Source: an uncultured Rhodocyclaceae bacterium (GTDB lineage Bacteria; Pseudomonadota; Gammaproteobacteria; Burkholderiales; Rhodocyclaceae). Taken from it: 60,417 nt of DNA. The position numbers and the translations under genes were made by a program. Below are positions 1 to 7,173 of the stretch, in pieces. The stretch's first letter is position 1, and every line of letters begins with the position of its first letter. The notes below the pieces were generated by a model, which had not been told where the DNA came from, ran no database searches, and was given only the letters and a program-made list of their open reading frames with translations. The stretch covers positions 1 to 60,417 of the forward strand of contig URNG01000002.1 of the NCBI GenBank assembly GCA_900549295.1, given 5' to 3'.

Positions 1-1
1 C

Positions 2-70
2 TACGACAGCATCAAGAAAAAACGGGGGGCCCCCGGCCCCGCCGTCGTCTGGCAACATGCCGTTCAGTGA
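2..70 (+). CDS. Possible C-terminal end of a gene entering from the left
   Basis: An open frame enters at base 2 and gives about 22 residues ending in WQHAVQ before a TGA at 68-70. The composition looks protein-like, and the stop overlaps the convergent zinc-finger gene by only 7 bases, a normal convergent arrangement. I cannot name the protein from so short a tail, and chance openness cannot be excluded. Confidence 0.3.
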   Translation, partial: YDSIKKKRGAPGPAVVWQHAVQ

Positions 71-252
71 TGCCCCTTGGGCTGTTCGCCGGTAAAGACA
101 TATCTGGCGCTGCAATAGGGGCAGACCGCTTCGCCCTCGTGCAGCACGTCGAGAAAGACGCGCGGGTGCTGGCTCCACAGCGGCGCGTTCGGCGGCGGGC
201 AGTACAGCGGCAGATCGTGGGCGGTGACGGCGGTTTTTTGCGGGTCGGACAT
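64..252 (-). CDS. Small zinc-finger (CHCC-type) domain protein
   Basis: This is a 62-residue protein whose core reads CPYCSARYVF, with an upstream cysteine (LYCPPPN) and a C-terminal histidine pair. It matches the short zf-CHCC family, which in mitochondria corresponds to an accessory subunit of complex I. In proteobacteria the family is common but poorly characterised. The residues suggest one structural zinc site. It lies 18 bases downstream of ilvE on the same strand and is probably co-transcribed with it. The pairing of a zf-CHCC gene with ilvE is, to my knowledge, common in betaproteobacteria. Its function beyond metal binding is unknown. Confidence 0.8.
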   Translation of the reverse strand: MSDPQKTAVTAHDLPLYCPPPNAPLWSQHPRVFLDVLHEGEAVCPYCSARYVFTGEQPKGHH

Positions 253-270
253 GGCGGTTCTCCTGCGCGA

Positions 271-1191
271 TCAAACGTAGGCCAGCCAGTCGGCGTGGTC
301 TGCCGAGCGGCCATAAACGGCGTCGAAGTATTTTTCCTGCAAGGCCTTGGTGATCGGGCCGCGATGGCCGGGGCCGATCTGGCGGTTGTCGAGTTCGCGG
401 ATCGGCGTCACTTCGGCGGCGGTGCCGGTGAAGAAGGCTTCGTCGGCGCAATAGACTTCGTCGCGGGTGATGCGTTTTTCGATCACTTCGACGCCCATCT
501 CGCGCGCCAACTGCATGACGGTGGCGCGGGTGATGCCTTCCAGACAGGCGGTGAGATCCGGCGTGTACAGCTTGCCGTGCTTGACGATGAAGATGTTCTC
601 GCCGGCGCCTTCGCAGACGTAGCCTTCCGGATCGAGCAGCAGCGCCTCGTCGTAGCCGTCGCCCAGCGCCTCGTTGTTGGCAAGGATGGAGTTCATGTAG
701 TTGCCGGACGCCTTGGCGCGCACCATCGTGATGTTGACGTGGTGGCGGGTGTAGGAGGAGGTCTTGATGCGGATGCCGCGCTGCATGCCGTCCTCGCCCA
801 GATAAGCGCCCCAGGGCCAGGCGGCGATGATGACGTGCACCTTGGCGCCCTTGGGCGAGACGCCCATCTTTTCCGAGCCGTAGAAGGCGAGCGGGCGCAG
901 GTAGCCGGATTCGAGATTGTTGGCGCGGATGACTTCCTTCTGCGCCTCGTTGAGTTCCTCGGCGCTGTAGGGCATCTGCATCTGGAAGATGTGGGCCGAG
1001 CGGAACAGGCGTTCGGTGTGCTCCTTGAGGCGAAAGATCGCCGTGCCGGATTCGGTCTTGTAGGCGCGCACCCCTTCGAAAACGCCCATGCCGTAGTGCA
1101 GCGAGTGGGTGAGAACGTGGGTGGTTGCCTCGCGCCAGGGCACGAGTTTGCCATCCTGCCAAATGAAACCGTCGCGATCCGACATGGACAT
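271..1191 (-). CDS. ilvE: Branched-chain amino acid aminotransferase
   Basis: IlvE catalyses the last step of leucine, isoleucine and valine synthesis: reversible transfer of an amino group from glutamate to the branched 2-oxo acids, using PLP in the cytosol. The 306-residue protein is full length for fold-type IV aminotransferases. The PLP lysine is K160 in the segment RAKASGNYMNS. The phosphate-binding signature EGAGENIF and the C-terminal FFTGTAAEVTPIREL are both present. Two starts are possible, M1 at 1191 or M3 at 1185; I kept the longer. It heads a short minus-strand operon with the zinc-finger gene and is divergent from the Nudix gene. Confidence 0.96.
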   Translation of the reverse strand: MSMSDRDGFIWQDGKLVPWREATTHVLTHSLHYGMGVFEGVRAYKTESGTAIFRLKEHTERLFRSAHIFQMQMPYSAEELNEAQKEVIRANNLESGYLRPLAFYGSEKMGVSPKGAKVHVIIAAWPWGAYLGEDGMQRGIRIKTSSYTRHHVNITMVRAKASGNYMNSILANNEALGDGYDEALLLDPEGYVCEGAGENIFIVKHGKLYTPDLTACLEGITRATVMQLAREMGVEVIEKRITRDEVYCADEAFFTGTAAEVTPIRELDNRQIGPGHRGPITKALQEKYFDAVYGRSADHADWLAYV

Positions 1192-1231
1192 GGTGGAACT
1201 CTCCGTGAAACTCTCGTTGAAACGGGGAATT

Positions 1232-1252
1232 CTAGCCGAAATCAGCGGCTAG
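1232..1252. promoter_or_regulatory. 7-bp inverted repeat in the ilvE/Nudix divergent promoter region
   Basis: CTAGCCG (1232-1238) and CGGCTAG (1246-1252) form a perfect inverted repeat with a 7-base spacer in the 89-base gap between two divergent genes. A TAGAAT (1250-1255) overlaps its right arm and could be the -10 box for the Nudix gene. Operator function is a guess. Confidence 0.3.
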
Positions 1253-1280
1253 AATAACGCCTTTTGCGGATTTGCCGGGT

Positions 1281-1727
1281 ATGGTCTGGAAACCTCATGT
1301 CACCGTGGCCGCCGTGATCGAGCGCGACGGAAAGTTCCTGCTGGTCGAGGAAGAAACCGAAACCGGCTTGGCCTTCAATCAGCCTGCCGGCCATCTGGAA
1401 GCGGGCGAGTCGCTGCTCGACGCCGTGGTGCGCGAAACCCTGGAGGAAACGGCCTACCCGTTTCGTCCGACGGCGCTGGTCGGCGTGTATCAATGGCGGC
1501 ATCCGGCCAAGGACCTGACCTATCTGCGTTTTGCCTTTGCCGGTGAATTGCTGGGCGAGGCGCTGCCGCGCGCGCTGGATACCGGCATCGTGGCAGCGCG
1601 CTGGCTGAGTCTGGCGGAAATCCAGGCACAGTCCGCGCGCCATCGCAGTCCGCTGGTGCAGCGTTGCTGCGACGATTATCTGGCCGGGCGGCGCTATCCG
1701 CTGGAATTGCTGGTGCATTGGGCTTGA
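1281..1727 (+). CDS. Nudix hydrolase, NudJ-like
   Basis: Nudix enzymes hydrolyse nucleoside diphosphates linked to another group and need Mg2+ bound by the Nudix box. That box is visible as GHLEAGESLLDAVVRETLEE, with the REXXEE core intact and Ala in place of the usual Gly just after it. The length (about 148 residues) and the N-terminus WKPHVTVAAVIERDGKFLLV resemble NudJ, a thiamine pyrophosphate/nucleotide phosphatase, but the substrate cannot be fixed from sequence. I chose ATG 1281 over the in-frame TTG at 1272 because it matches the family N-terminus. It is followed without a gap by a secreted-protein gene and mnmA; a Nudix gene beside mnmA is a frequent proteobacterial arrangement. Confidence 0.88.
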   Translation: MVWKPHVTVAAVIERDGKFLLVEEETETGLAFNQPAGHLEAGESLLDAVVRETLEETAYPFRPTALVGVYQWRHPAKDLTYLRFAFAGELLGEALPRALDTGIVAARWLSLAEIQAQSARHRSPLVQRCCDDYLAGRRYPLELLVHWA

Positions 1728-2317
1728 GACGGTATGTGTGCGCAGCGCTGGCAGCGGTGATGACGCTGCCGGTCGGGGCCGATGCGTGGGTGAGTATCTG
1801 CCACGGCTATTCCTGCGTGGCGCAGGCGGAAATCGTGTACCCGGCAGAGCGTTTGGGTGAAATCCGCCGCCTGCTGGCCGGTGCGAACGATGCGGCAGCA
1901 GAGAGGGAACGTCTGGCTGAAGCGATGGGACGTTTGTATCGCTGGGCCGGAGAACAATCGGAAGTCAGAAACGACCGCGCCGGCAATTACGCCGATGGCC
2001 ACGTGCCGGGAAAAATGGATTGCATCGATCATTCCACCTCGACCACGCGTCTTTTGAACATGCTTGAAAATGCGGGCATGTTGCGTTGGCATGCCGTTCT
2101 GGTGCCGCAAGTGCGGTATTTTCTGGGGATTTTCCCGAGTCACTGGTCTGCGGTGATCGAGGAAAAAGATGCGGAACGAAATTCGGACGCAAATGCCGGC
2201 GAGAGTGCCGGTGAAAATCGGCGTTTCGTCGTCGATAGCTGGTTCGTGAATAATGGTGAGCCAGCGGTGATCCTGCCGCTGGCCGATTGGAAGAAAGGGG
2301 CGGGGCCTGATGTCTAG
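1718..2317 (+). CDS. Secreted or periplasmic protein of unknown function
   Basis: I do not recognise a characterised family. A TTG start at 1718 (or 1724) gives a classic signal peptide (GLRRYVCAALAAVMTLPVGADA) and a small overlap with the Nudix stop. A longer frame from 1664 would bury this signal. The mature part of about 175 residues contains a conserved-looking block DCIDHSTSTTRLLNMLE with Cys, Asp and His that could form an active or metal site, and later DSWFVNNGEPAVILPL. It is translated with its neighbours: its stop overlaps the mnmA start by 8 bases. Function unknown. Confidence 0.72.
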   Translation: MGLRRYVCAALAAVMTLPVGADAWVSICHGYSCVAQAEIVYPAERLGEIRRLLAGANDAAAERERLAEAMGRLYRWAGEQSEVRNDRAGNYADGHVPGKMDCIDHSTSTTRLLNMLENAGMLRWHAVLVPQVRYFLGIFPSHWSAVIEEKDAERNSDANAGESAGENRRFVVDSWFVNNGEPAVILPLADWKKGAGPDV

Positions 2318-3407
2318 GAAAACGGTGGTGGTGGGGTTGTCTGGCGGCGTGGATTCTTCGGTTGCCGCCTTGCTGTTGAAGGAGCAGGGCTGGAACGTCA
2401 TCGGCTTGTTCATGAAGAACTGGGAGGACGACGACACCGAGGAGTATTGCTCCTCGCGCCAGGATCTGATCGACGTGATGAGCGTCGCCGACAAGATCGG
2501 CATCGACGTTGAAGTGGTCAATTTCGCCGCCGAATACCGCGAGCGCGTCTTTGCCGAATTCCTGCGCGAATATCAGGCCGGGCGCACGCCGAACCCGGAC
2601 GTGCTGTGCAATTCGGAAATCAAGTTCAAGGCTTTCCTCGACCACGCCATCAAGCTGGGCGCCGACAGGATCGCCACCGGCCACTACGCCGGCGTGCGCG
2701 AATTCGACGGCAAATTCCAGCTGCTGAAAGCCGAGGATGGCACCAAGGATCAGAGCTATTTCCTCTACCGGTTGAACCAGGCGCAGCTTGCCAAAACGCT
2801 GTTTCCGCTGGCCGATCTCTACAAGCGCGAGGTGCGCAAGATGGCCGAGGCAGCGGGGCTGCACGTGGCGGTGAAAAAGGATTCAACCGGCATCTGCTTC
2901 ATCGGCGAGCGCCCGTTCAAGGAGTTCCTCGCCCGTTACCTGCCGCCCAGGCAGGGCGAGATTCGCCGCTTGGACGACGGCAAGGTGCTGGGGGCGCACG
3001 ACGGCCTGATGTTCCACACGCTGGGCCAGCGCAAGGGGCTGCACATCGGTGGCCTGAAGGAAAAAGGCCAGCCCGGGGGCGGCGAGCACGATGCCTGGTT
3101 CGTGGCGGGCAAGGACATGGAGAAGAATATCCTTTACGTCGTGCAAGGCCACGATCATCCGGCGCTGCTGAAAAACGAACTGGTCGCCGAGCAACTGAAC
3201 TGGATTGCCGGCCAGACCCCGCGCACCAATTGGGTCTATACCGCCAAACCCCGCTACCGCACTGCCGACCAGACCTGCCACCTGGTCAGCGTCGACGGGG
3301 AAGCATGCAGCCTCTACTTTGCCGAGCCGCAATGGGCGCTGACGCCGGGGCAATCGGTCGTTGTTTATGAAAGCCGCGTCTGTCTTGGCGGCGGGGTGAT
3401 CCGTTGA
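2310..3407 (+). CDS. mnmA: tRNA-specific 2-thiouridylase MnmA
   Basis: MnmA puts sulfur on C2 of the wobble uridine of tRNA-Lys, -Glu and -Gln, using ATP and sulfur relayed from IscS. The PP-loop GLSGGVDSSVAALLL lies at residues 9-23. The two catalytic cysteines are C100 (NPDVLC) and C196 (TGICFIGER). The length of 365 residues is typical. The start ATG overlaps the stop of the preceding secreted-protein gene, so translation is probably coupled. It is convergent with the GST gene only 18 bases away, leaving no room for a separate terminator. Confidence 0.97.
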   Translation: MSRKTVVVGLSGGVDSSVAALLLKEQGWNVIGLFMKNWEDDDTEEYCSSRQDLIDVMSVADKIGIDVEVVNFAAEYRERVFAEFLREYQAGRTPNPDVLCNSEIKFKAFLDHAIKLGADRIATGHYAGVREFDGKFQLLKAEDGTKDQSYFLYRLNQAQLAKTLFPLADLYKREVRKMAEAAGLHVAVKKDSTGICFIGERPFKEFLARYLPPRQGEIRRLDDGKVLGAHDGLMFHTLGQRKGLHIGGLKEKGQPGGGEHDAWFVAGKDMEKNILYVVQGHDHPALLKNELVAEQLNWIAGQTPRTNWVYTAKPRYRTADQTCHLVSVDGEACSLYFAEPQWALTPGQSVVVYESRVCLGGGVIR

Positions 3408-3425
3408 AAACTCAGCGCTGAATGT

Positions 3426-4034
3426 TCAGTCGTGCAGCACCGTCTCCATGAAGGACGGTCGTTGCTGGAGTTTTTCGTGCAGGCGGGCGAGGTTGGGGTG
3501 GTGTTCTGCCCAATTCATGCTCTGGAAGCGCAGATCGAGATAGCCCAAGGCGACGCCGACGACGATGTCGGCCAAGGAAAGATGCGTCCCCATGCAGAAG
3601 CTCTTGTCGCCCAACTGGCTTTCCATGAAGCGCAGGGTGCGGGCAAGAATTTCCTGCTGGCGGGCGATCCAGTCGGTGCTCTGTTCCTTTTTCGGACGCC
3701 GGTTTTCCAGCACGATGTTGATCGCGGTTTCGCACAGGCCATCGGCCAGGGCTTCCCAGCGTTTGATTTCCGTGCGCTCGCGGTTGGGCGCAGGAAAAAG
3801 CTTGTTGTTGGGCGTGATGTTGTCGATGTATTCGACGATTACGCGCGAATCGAAGAGCGGCGTGTCGTCATCCAGCACCAGGGTGGGGACGCGACCCAGC
3901 GGATTGATGTCGAGCAGGGTGCTGCCGGGTTCGCGGGGCGATTCGACGATGAAGTCGTAATCCATTTTCTTCTCGGCCAGAACGACGCGCACTTTGCGCA
4001 CGTAGGGGCTGGTATGGGTTCCGATCAGCTTCAT
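3426..4034 (-). CDS. Glutathione S-transferase family protein
   Basis: The 202-residue protein has a thioredoxin-like N-terminal domain starting MKLIGTHTSPYVRKVRVVL, with the cis-proline motif GRVPTLVLDD and the glutathione-binding DSRVIVEYID, followed by an all-helical C-terminal domain with the N-capping motif SLADIVVGVALGYLDLR. GSTs conjugate or reduce substrates with glutathione; the substrate here is unknown. The ATG at 4034 is the natural family start. It is divergent from purB, about 110 bases apart. Confidence 0.9.
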   Translation of the reverse strand: MKLIGTHTSPYVRKVRVVLAEKKMDYDFIVESPREPGSTLLDINPLGRVPTLVLDDDTPLFDSRVIVEYIDNITPNNKLFPAPNRERTEIKRWEALADGLCETAINIVLENRRPKKEQSTDWIARQQEILARTLRFMESQLGDKSFCMGTHLSLADIVVGVALGYLDLRFQSMNWAEHHPNLARLHEKLQQRPSFMETVLHD

Positions 4035-4143
4035 TACAGGCTCGGGAATGCGGGAGGCGCATTATAGCCTATGGCCTGTCCCCCGGCCTGCCGGTTAGAA
4101 TGGCAGGCTTCATTTGCTGCGGCTTATACAACAAGGACGTGTT

Positions 4144-5511
4144 ATGGATTTCAATCCCCTGACTGCAATTTCCCCGCTCGATGGCCGCTATGCCGGCAAG
4201 GTCGACGCCTTGCGCGCGCATTTCTCCGAATTCGGCCTGATTCGCGCCCGCCTCAAGGTGGAAATCGAATGGCTGAAAGCGCTCGCCGCTGAACCGCATT
4301 TCACTGAAATTCCGGCGTTCTCGGCGGCCACGATTGCCGAACTCGATGCGCTGGTCGCCAATTTCGGCCCGGCCCAGGCGGCAGAGGTGAAGGCTGAGGA
4401 GGCCGTCACCAACCACGACGTGAAAGCGCTGGAATACTGGATCAAGAAAAACACCAAGGGCAATGCCGAAGTCACCAAGGTGAGTGAATTCATCCATTTC
4501 GCCTGCACCTCGGAGGACATCAACAACCTGTCGCATGCGCTGATGTGCCAGGGCGCGCGTAGCGAGGCGCTGCTGCCGACGCTGGACAAGCTTATCGAGA
4601 AGCTGCGCGAACTCGCCCACGCCTACGCCGATATCCCGATGATGAGCCGCACGCACGGCCAGCCAGCAACGCCGTCGACGATGGGCAAGGAAATGGCGAA
4701 CGTCGCTTACCGCCTCCAGCGCGCCCGCGCCCGCATCGCCCAGGTCGAACTGCTGGGCAAGATCAACGGCGCGGTCGGCAACTACAACGCGCACCTGGCC
4801 GCTTACCCCGGTTACGACTGGGAAGGTTTTGCCCGGCGTTTCGTCGAATCGCTGGGGCTGACTTTCAACCCCTACACCATCCAGATCGAGCCGCACGACG
4901 CGCTGGCCGAACTGTTCGACGCCTTCGCCCGCGCCAACAGCATTTTGGTTGATCTCGACCGCGACGTCTGGGGCTACATTTCGCTCGGCTTCTTCAAGCA
5001 GAAGGTCAAGGCCGGCGAAATCGGTTCCTCGACCATGCCGCACAAGGTCAACCCGATCGACTTCGAGAACTCCGAAGGCAATTTCGGGCTGGCCAACGCC
5101 GTCTTGAAGCACCTTGCCGAAAAACTGCCGATCTCGCGCTGGCAGCGCGATCTGACCGACTCCACCGTGCTGCGCAACATGGGCGTCGGCCTCGGCTACA
5201 CGCTGCTCGGCTACGATTCGCTGCTCAAAGGCTTGGGCAAGCTGGAAATCAACGCCGACCTGATGCAGGCCGACCTCGATGCCAACTGGGAACTCCTGGC
5301 CGAGCCGATCCAGACGGTGATGCGCCGCTACGCCGTGCCCAATGCCTACGAGAAACTCAAGGAGCTGACCCGCGGCACCCGCGTTTCGCGTGAAGGCATG
5401 CAGGCTTTTGTGTCCACGCTGGATATTCCGGAAGCCGCCAAGGCCGAGTTGCTCAAGCTGACGCCGTGGGACTACACCGGCAAGGCTGCCGAACTCGCCC
5501 GGCGCATCTGA
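4144..5511 (+). CDS. purB: Adenylosuccinate lyase
   Basis: PurB cleaves fumarate from SAICAR and from adenylosuccinate, acting twice in purine synthesis. The 455-residue length and the signature GSSTMPHKVNPIDFENSEGN (the flexible signature loop with the catalytic Ser) identify the long gammaproteobacterial/betaproteobacterial form. TSEDINNLSHALM and SRTHGQPATPSTMGKE supply the other active-site strands. I took ATG 4144, preceded by AAGGA, rather than an upstream in-frame ATG at 4114. A TAGAAT box flanked by GCCTGCC/GGCAGGC arms (4086-4108) lies just upstream and may be its promoter. Confidence 0.97.
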   Translation: MDFNPLTAISPLDGRYAGKVDALRAHFSEFGLIRARLKVEIEWLKALAAEPHFTEIPAFSAATIAELDALVANFGPAQAAEVKAEEAVTNHDVKALEYWIKKNTKGNAEVTKVSEFIHFACTSEDINNLSHALMCQGARSEALLPTLDKLIEKLRELAHAYADIPMMSRTHGQPATPSTMGKEMANVAYRLQRARARIAQVELLGKINGAVGNYNAHLAAYPGYDWEGFARRFVESLGLTFNPYTIQIEPHDALAELFDAFARANSILVDLDRDVWGYISLGFFKQKVKAGEIGSSTMPHKVNPIDFENSEGNFGLANAVLKHLAEKLPISRWQRDLTDSTVLRNMGVGLGYTLLGYDSLLKGLGKLEINADLMQADLDANWELLAEPIQTVMRRYAVPNAYEKLKELTRGTRVSREGMQAFVSTLDIPEAAKAELLKLTPWDYTGKAAELARRI

Positions 5512-5532
5512 GCTTTTTACTGATGCATTTTC

Positions 5533-5560
5533 GGCCGGCTTGTGCCGGCCTTTTCTTTTT
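5533..5560 (+). terminator. Rho-independent terminator after purB
   Basis: GGCCGGC (5533-5539) pairs with GCCGGCC (5544-5550) around a TTGT loop and is followed by TTTTCTTTTT. The next gene starts 11 bases later, so partial read-through into it is possible. Confidence 0.85.
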
Positions 5561-5571
5561 GGAGTGTCCCC

Positions 5572-5889
5572 ATGAGTTTTGCCGAGAATCTGAAAAAGCT
5601 GCCCAAAATTTCCCACCTGGCCGCGCTTAATCTGCTCGATGCGCAAGGGCAGGTCGTGGCGAGCATCGAGAACAAGGCCGGTAGCCAGGGATCACTGGCG
5701 GTCTATAACCATTTGCTGCAAACCTACGGCCTGATCAACGCCGAGGCAGCGAAAAAGGGGTTGGAGCTGTTCGCAGAACATACGGAAGATGAGCGGGCGC
5801 ATCCCGGCAAGCATCCCAACATCGCCCGCCTGCTGCGGATTGCCGGGGGTGAGCCGGCTTTGCGCGCGAAGCATGTCTTCGAGTTGTAA
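5572..5889 (+). CDS. DUF2322-like conserved protein
   Basis: This is a 105-residue soluble protein beginning MSFAENLKKLPKISHLAALN, with a central GSQGSLAVYNHLLQTYG and a C-terminal AEHTEDERAHPGKHPNIARL. These features match my memory of the small uncharacterised DUF2322 family of beta- and gammaproteobacteria; the match needs a profile search. The start is ATG 5572, with a GGAGTG ribosome site 8 bases upstream. No catalytic motif is evident. It follows purB but is separated from it by a good terminator. Confidence 0.7.
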   Translation: MSFAENLKKLPKISHLAALNLLDAQGQVVASIENKAGSQGSLAVYNHLLQTYGLINAEAAKKGLELFAEHTEDERAHPGKHPNIARLLRIAGGEPALRAKHVFEL

Positions 5890-6103
5890 TGTAAAGCGGG
5901 TATTTTCTCGTCACGGCTCGGCGCAAGCCTTGCCTGTTCAAGGTTTGCGTTTTTCCTTGCACACCATATGCAGAAATGCTCTATGGATGTCAGGAAAATT
6001 TCCTTGTAACTTGTGCGGTTTTTTCTAAAATGGGAAGCGGTTTTGCAGCGTTTCTTATAAAAAATCAATGAAAATTGTACGTTGTTTTTGAAGGAGAACG
6101 GCC

Positions 6104-6268
6104 ATGACGAACCAACAGAGAACGAACCAACAGAGAAGCGAAGACCTTGCCTTGCTACGCTCGGCGCTCAACCGGCATCTGACGCGGATGCGCTACGTCG
6201 CTACGGCGTACTCTGTTCTGCTGGGAGGATTCATCGTGTACGGCCTGCTCGGCTCGGGCTATTTGTAA
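6104..6268 (+). CDS. Small single-span membrane protein with duplicated N-terminus
   Basis: This 54-residue protein follows a strong ribosome site (AAGGAGAACGGCC-ATG). The N-terminal half is basic and polar; the C-terminal half (YVATAYSVLLGGFIVYGLLG) is a single membrane helix. The first codons contain a perfect tandem repeat of 15 bases (6107-6121 and 6122-6136), so the protein starts MTNQQRTNQQR. A terminator follows 30 bases after the stop, supporting a monocistronic gene. I recognise no family. Confidence 0.6.
   Translation: MTNQQRTNQQRSEDLALLRSALNRHLTRMRYVATAYSVLLGGFIVYGLLGSGYL
6107..6136 (+). repeat. Tandem 15-bp duplication (2 copies)
   Basis: ACGAACCAACAGAGA occurs twice in tandem inside the start of the small membrane-protein gene. 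The period is a multiple of three, so the frame is kept and the residues TNQQR are simply repeated. Confidence 0.9.
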
Positions 6269-6297
6269 TACCACCCGGCAGGTATTTCGGGTACGTC

Positions 6298-6321
6298 AAC
6301 CCGGATGCTTCCGGGTTTTTT
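6298..6321 (+). terminator. Rho-independent terminator after the small membrane-protein gene
   Basis: AACCCGGA (6298-6305) pairs with TCCGGGTT (6310-6317) around TGCT and runs into TTTTTT. Confidence 0.85.
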
Positions 6322-6360
6322 GCCGCCCGTTTTTTTGCTGGCTGCGCGGCAGGCAGACGA

Positions 6361-6390
6361 AAAAAAGCCTCGTAGCAGAAACTACGAGGC
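6361..6390 (-). terminator. Rho-independent terminator of the cold-shock gene
   Basis: On the minus strand GCCTCGTAG and CTACGAGGC form a perfect 9-bp stem (plus-strand 6367-6375 and 6382-6390) followed by seven or more T. It lies about 35 bases past the stop of the cold-shock gene. Confidence 0.88.
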
Positions 6391-6423
6391 GCAGTGGCTC
6401 TGAATGAGCGGATCTGCGGCGTA

Positions 6424-6627
6424 TCAGGCGCGCTGGATGTTGGAAGCCTGCTTGCCTTTCGGACCCTGTACCACCTCGAAGGACACCTTTTCGCCTTCTT
6501 TCAGGGTCTTGAAGCCATTCATGTTGATGGCCGAAAAGTGGGCGAAGAGGTCTTCGCTGCCGTCATCCGGCGTAATGAAGCCGAAGCCTTTGGAATCATT
6601 GAACCATTTGACCGTACCGATTGCCAT
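6424..6627 (-). CDS. cspA: Cold-shock domain protein (CspA family)
   Basis: This is a 67-residue single cold-shock domain. It carries RNP1 (KGFGFI) and RNP2 (DLFAHFSAI) plus the opening GTVKWFNDSKGFGFITPD, the standard set for binding single-stranded nucleic acid. Such proteins melt RNA structure and act as transcription antiterminators at low temperature or in stationary phase. Which paralogue this is cannot be told from sequence. It is monocistronic, with its own promoter and terminator, and an untranslated leader of about 110 bases is implied by the promoter at 6746-6774. Confidence 0.95.
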   Translation of the reverse strand: MAIGTVKWFNDSKGFGFITPDDGSEDLFAHFSAINMNGFKTLKEGEKVSFEVVQGPKGKQASNIQRA

Positions 6628-6745
6628 GATGTGCTAATTTCCTACAAAAAACGAACGAATTGCCGGGTTGCCCCGTCTCCCTGTTTGATCCCGACACCCC
6701 CGGCACTTGGCGCACCCGCGATGCAATTTGAATCCAACAGCAAGG

Positions 6746-6774
6746 TTTTTACGCGACTTGAATTTTTCCGTCAA
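6746..6774 (-). promoter_or_regulatory. Sigma-70-like promoter for the cold-shock gene
   Basis: Read on the minus strand, TTGACG and TAAAAA are separated by exactly 17 bases. The expected start near 6739 leaves a leader of about 110 bases before the ATG, in keeping with the long structured leaders known for cold-shock genes. Confidence 0.55.
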
Positions 6775-6864
6775 CAAAATTGAATGCCGCAGTGCAGCAT
6801 TTTTTGCTACAAAAACAAGACGAAAGCGCGCACTTTGTGTACCGGGAATGGTTAGAATCCCTCC

Positions 6865-7173
6865 ATGACCAGCAAAACTCTTGAAGGCGGGCAGATCGAA
6901 GCCCTGCGCAGCAAGCTGCAGCCACCCAAAATGTACCGCGTGCTTTTGCTCAATGACGATTACACCCCGATGGATTTCGTCATTGTCGTCCTGCAGCGGT
7001 TTTTTTCGCTCGACACGGAACAGGCGACGCGCATCATGCTCCAAGTGCATCACGAAGGGCGCGCGGCCTGTGGTGTGTTTTCGCGCGACGTTGCTGCAAC
7101 CAAGGTTGAACAAGTCAGCGCTTTTGCGCGTCAACACCAGCATCCGCTGGCTTGCTTCATGGAGGAGAATTGA
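6865..7173 (+). CDS. clpS: ATP-dependent Clp protease adaptor ClpS
   Basis: ClpS delivers N-degron substrates to ClpAP. The 102-residue protein has the disordered N-terminal tail followed by the conserved core: YRVLLLNDDYTPMDFVIVVL, which includes the Asn-Asp-Asp residues that bind the substrate alpha-amino group, and VHHEGRAACGVF. The stop TGA shares its last base with the clpA start, indicating coupled translation. A TAGAAT box ends 8 bases before the ATG and could be the -10 element of a promoter with a very short leader. Confidence 0.96.
   Translation: MTSKTLEGGQIEALRSKLQPPKMYRVLLLNDDYTPMDFVIVVLQRFFSLDTEQATRIMLQVHHEGRAACGVFSRDVAATKVEQVSAFARQHQHPLACFMEEN

Noticed and set aside
67..1257. 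Plus-strand frame across the zinc-finger and ilvE genes
   Set aside because: Both minus-strand genes are certain from their motifs; the plus frame is a shadow.
6107..6136. Possible CRISPR-like direct repeats
   Set aside because: Only two tandem copies with no spacer; no array of regularly spaced repeats was seen anywhere in the window.
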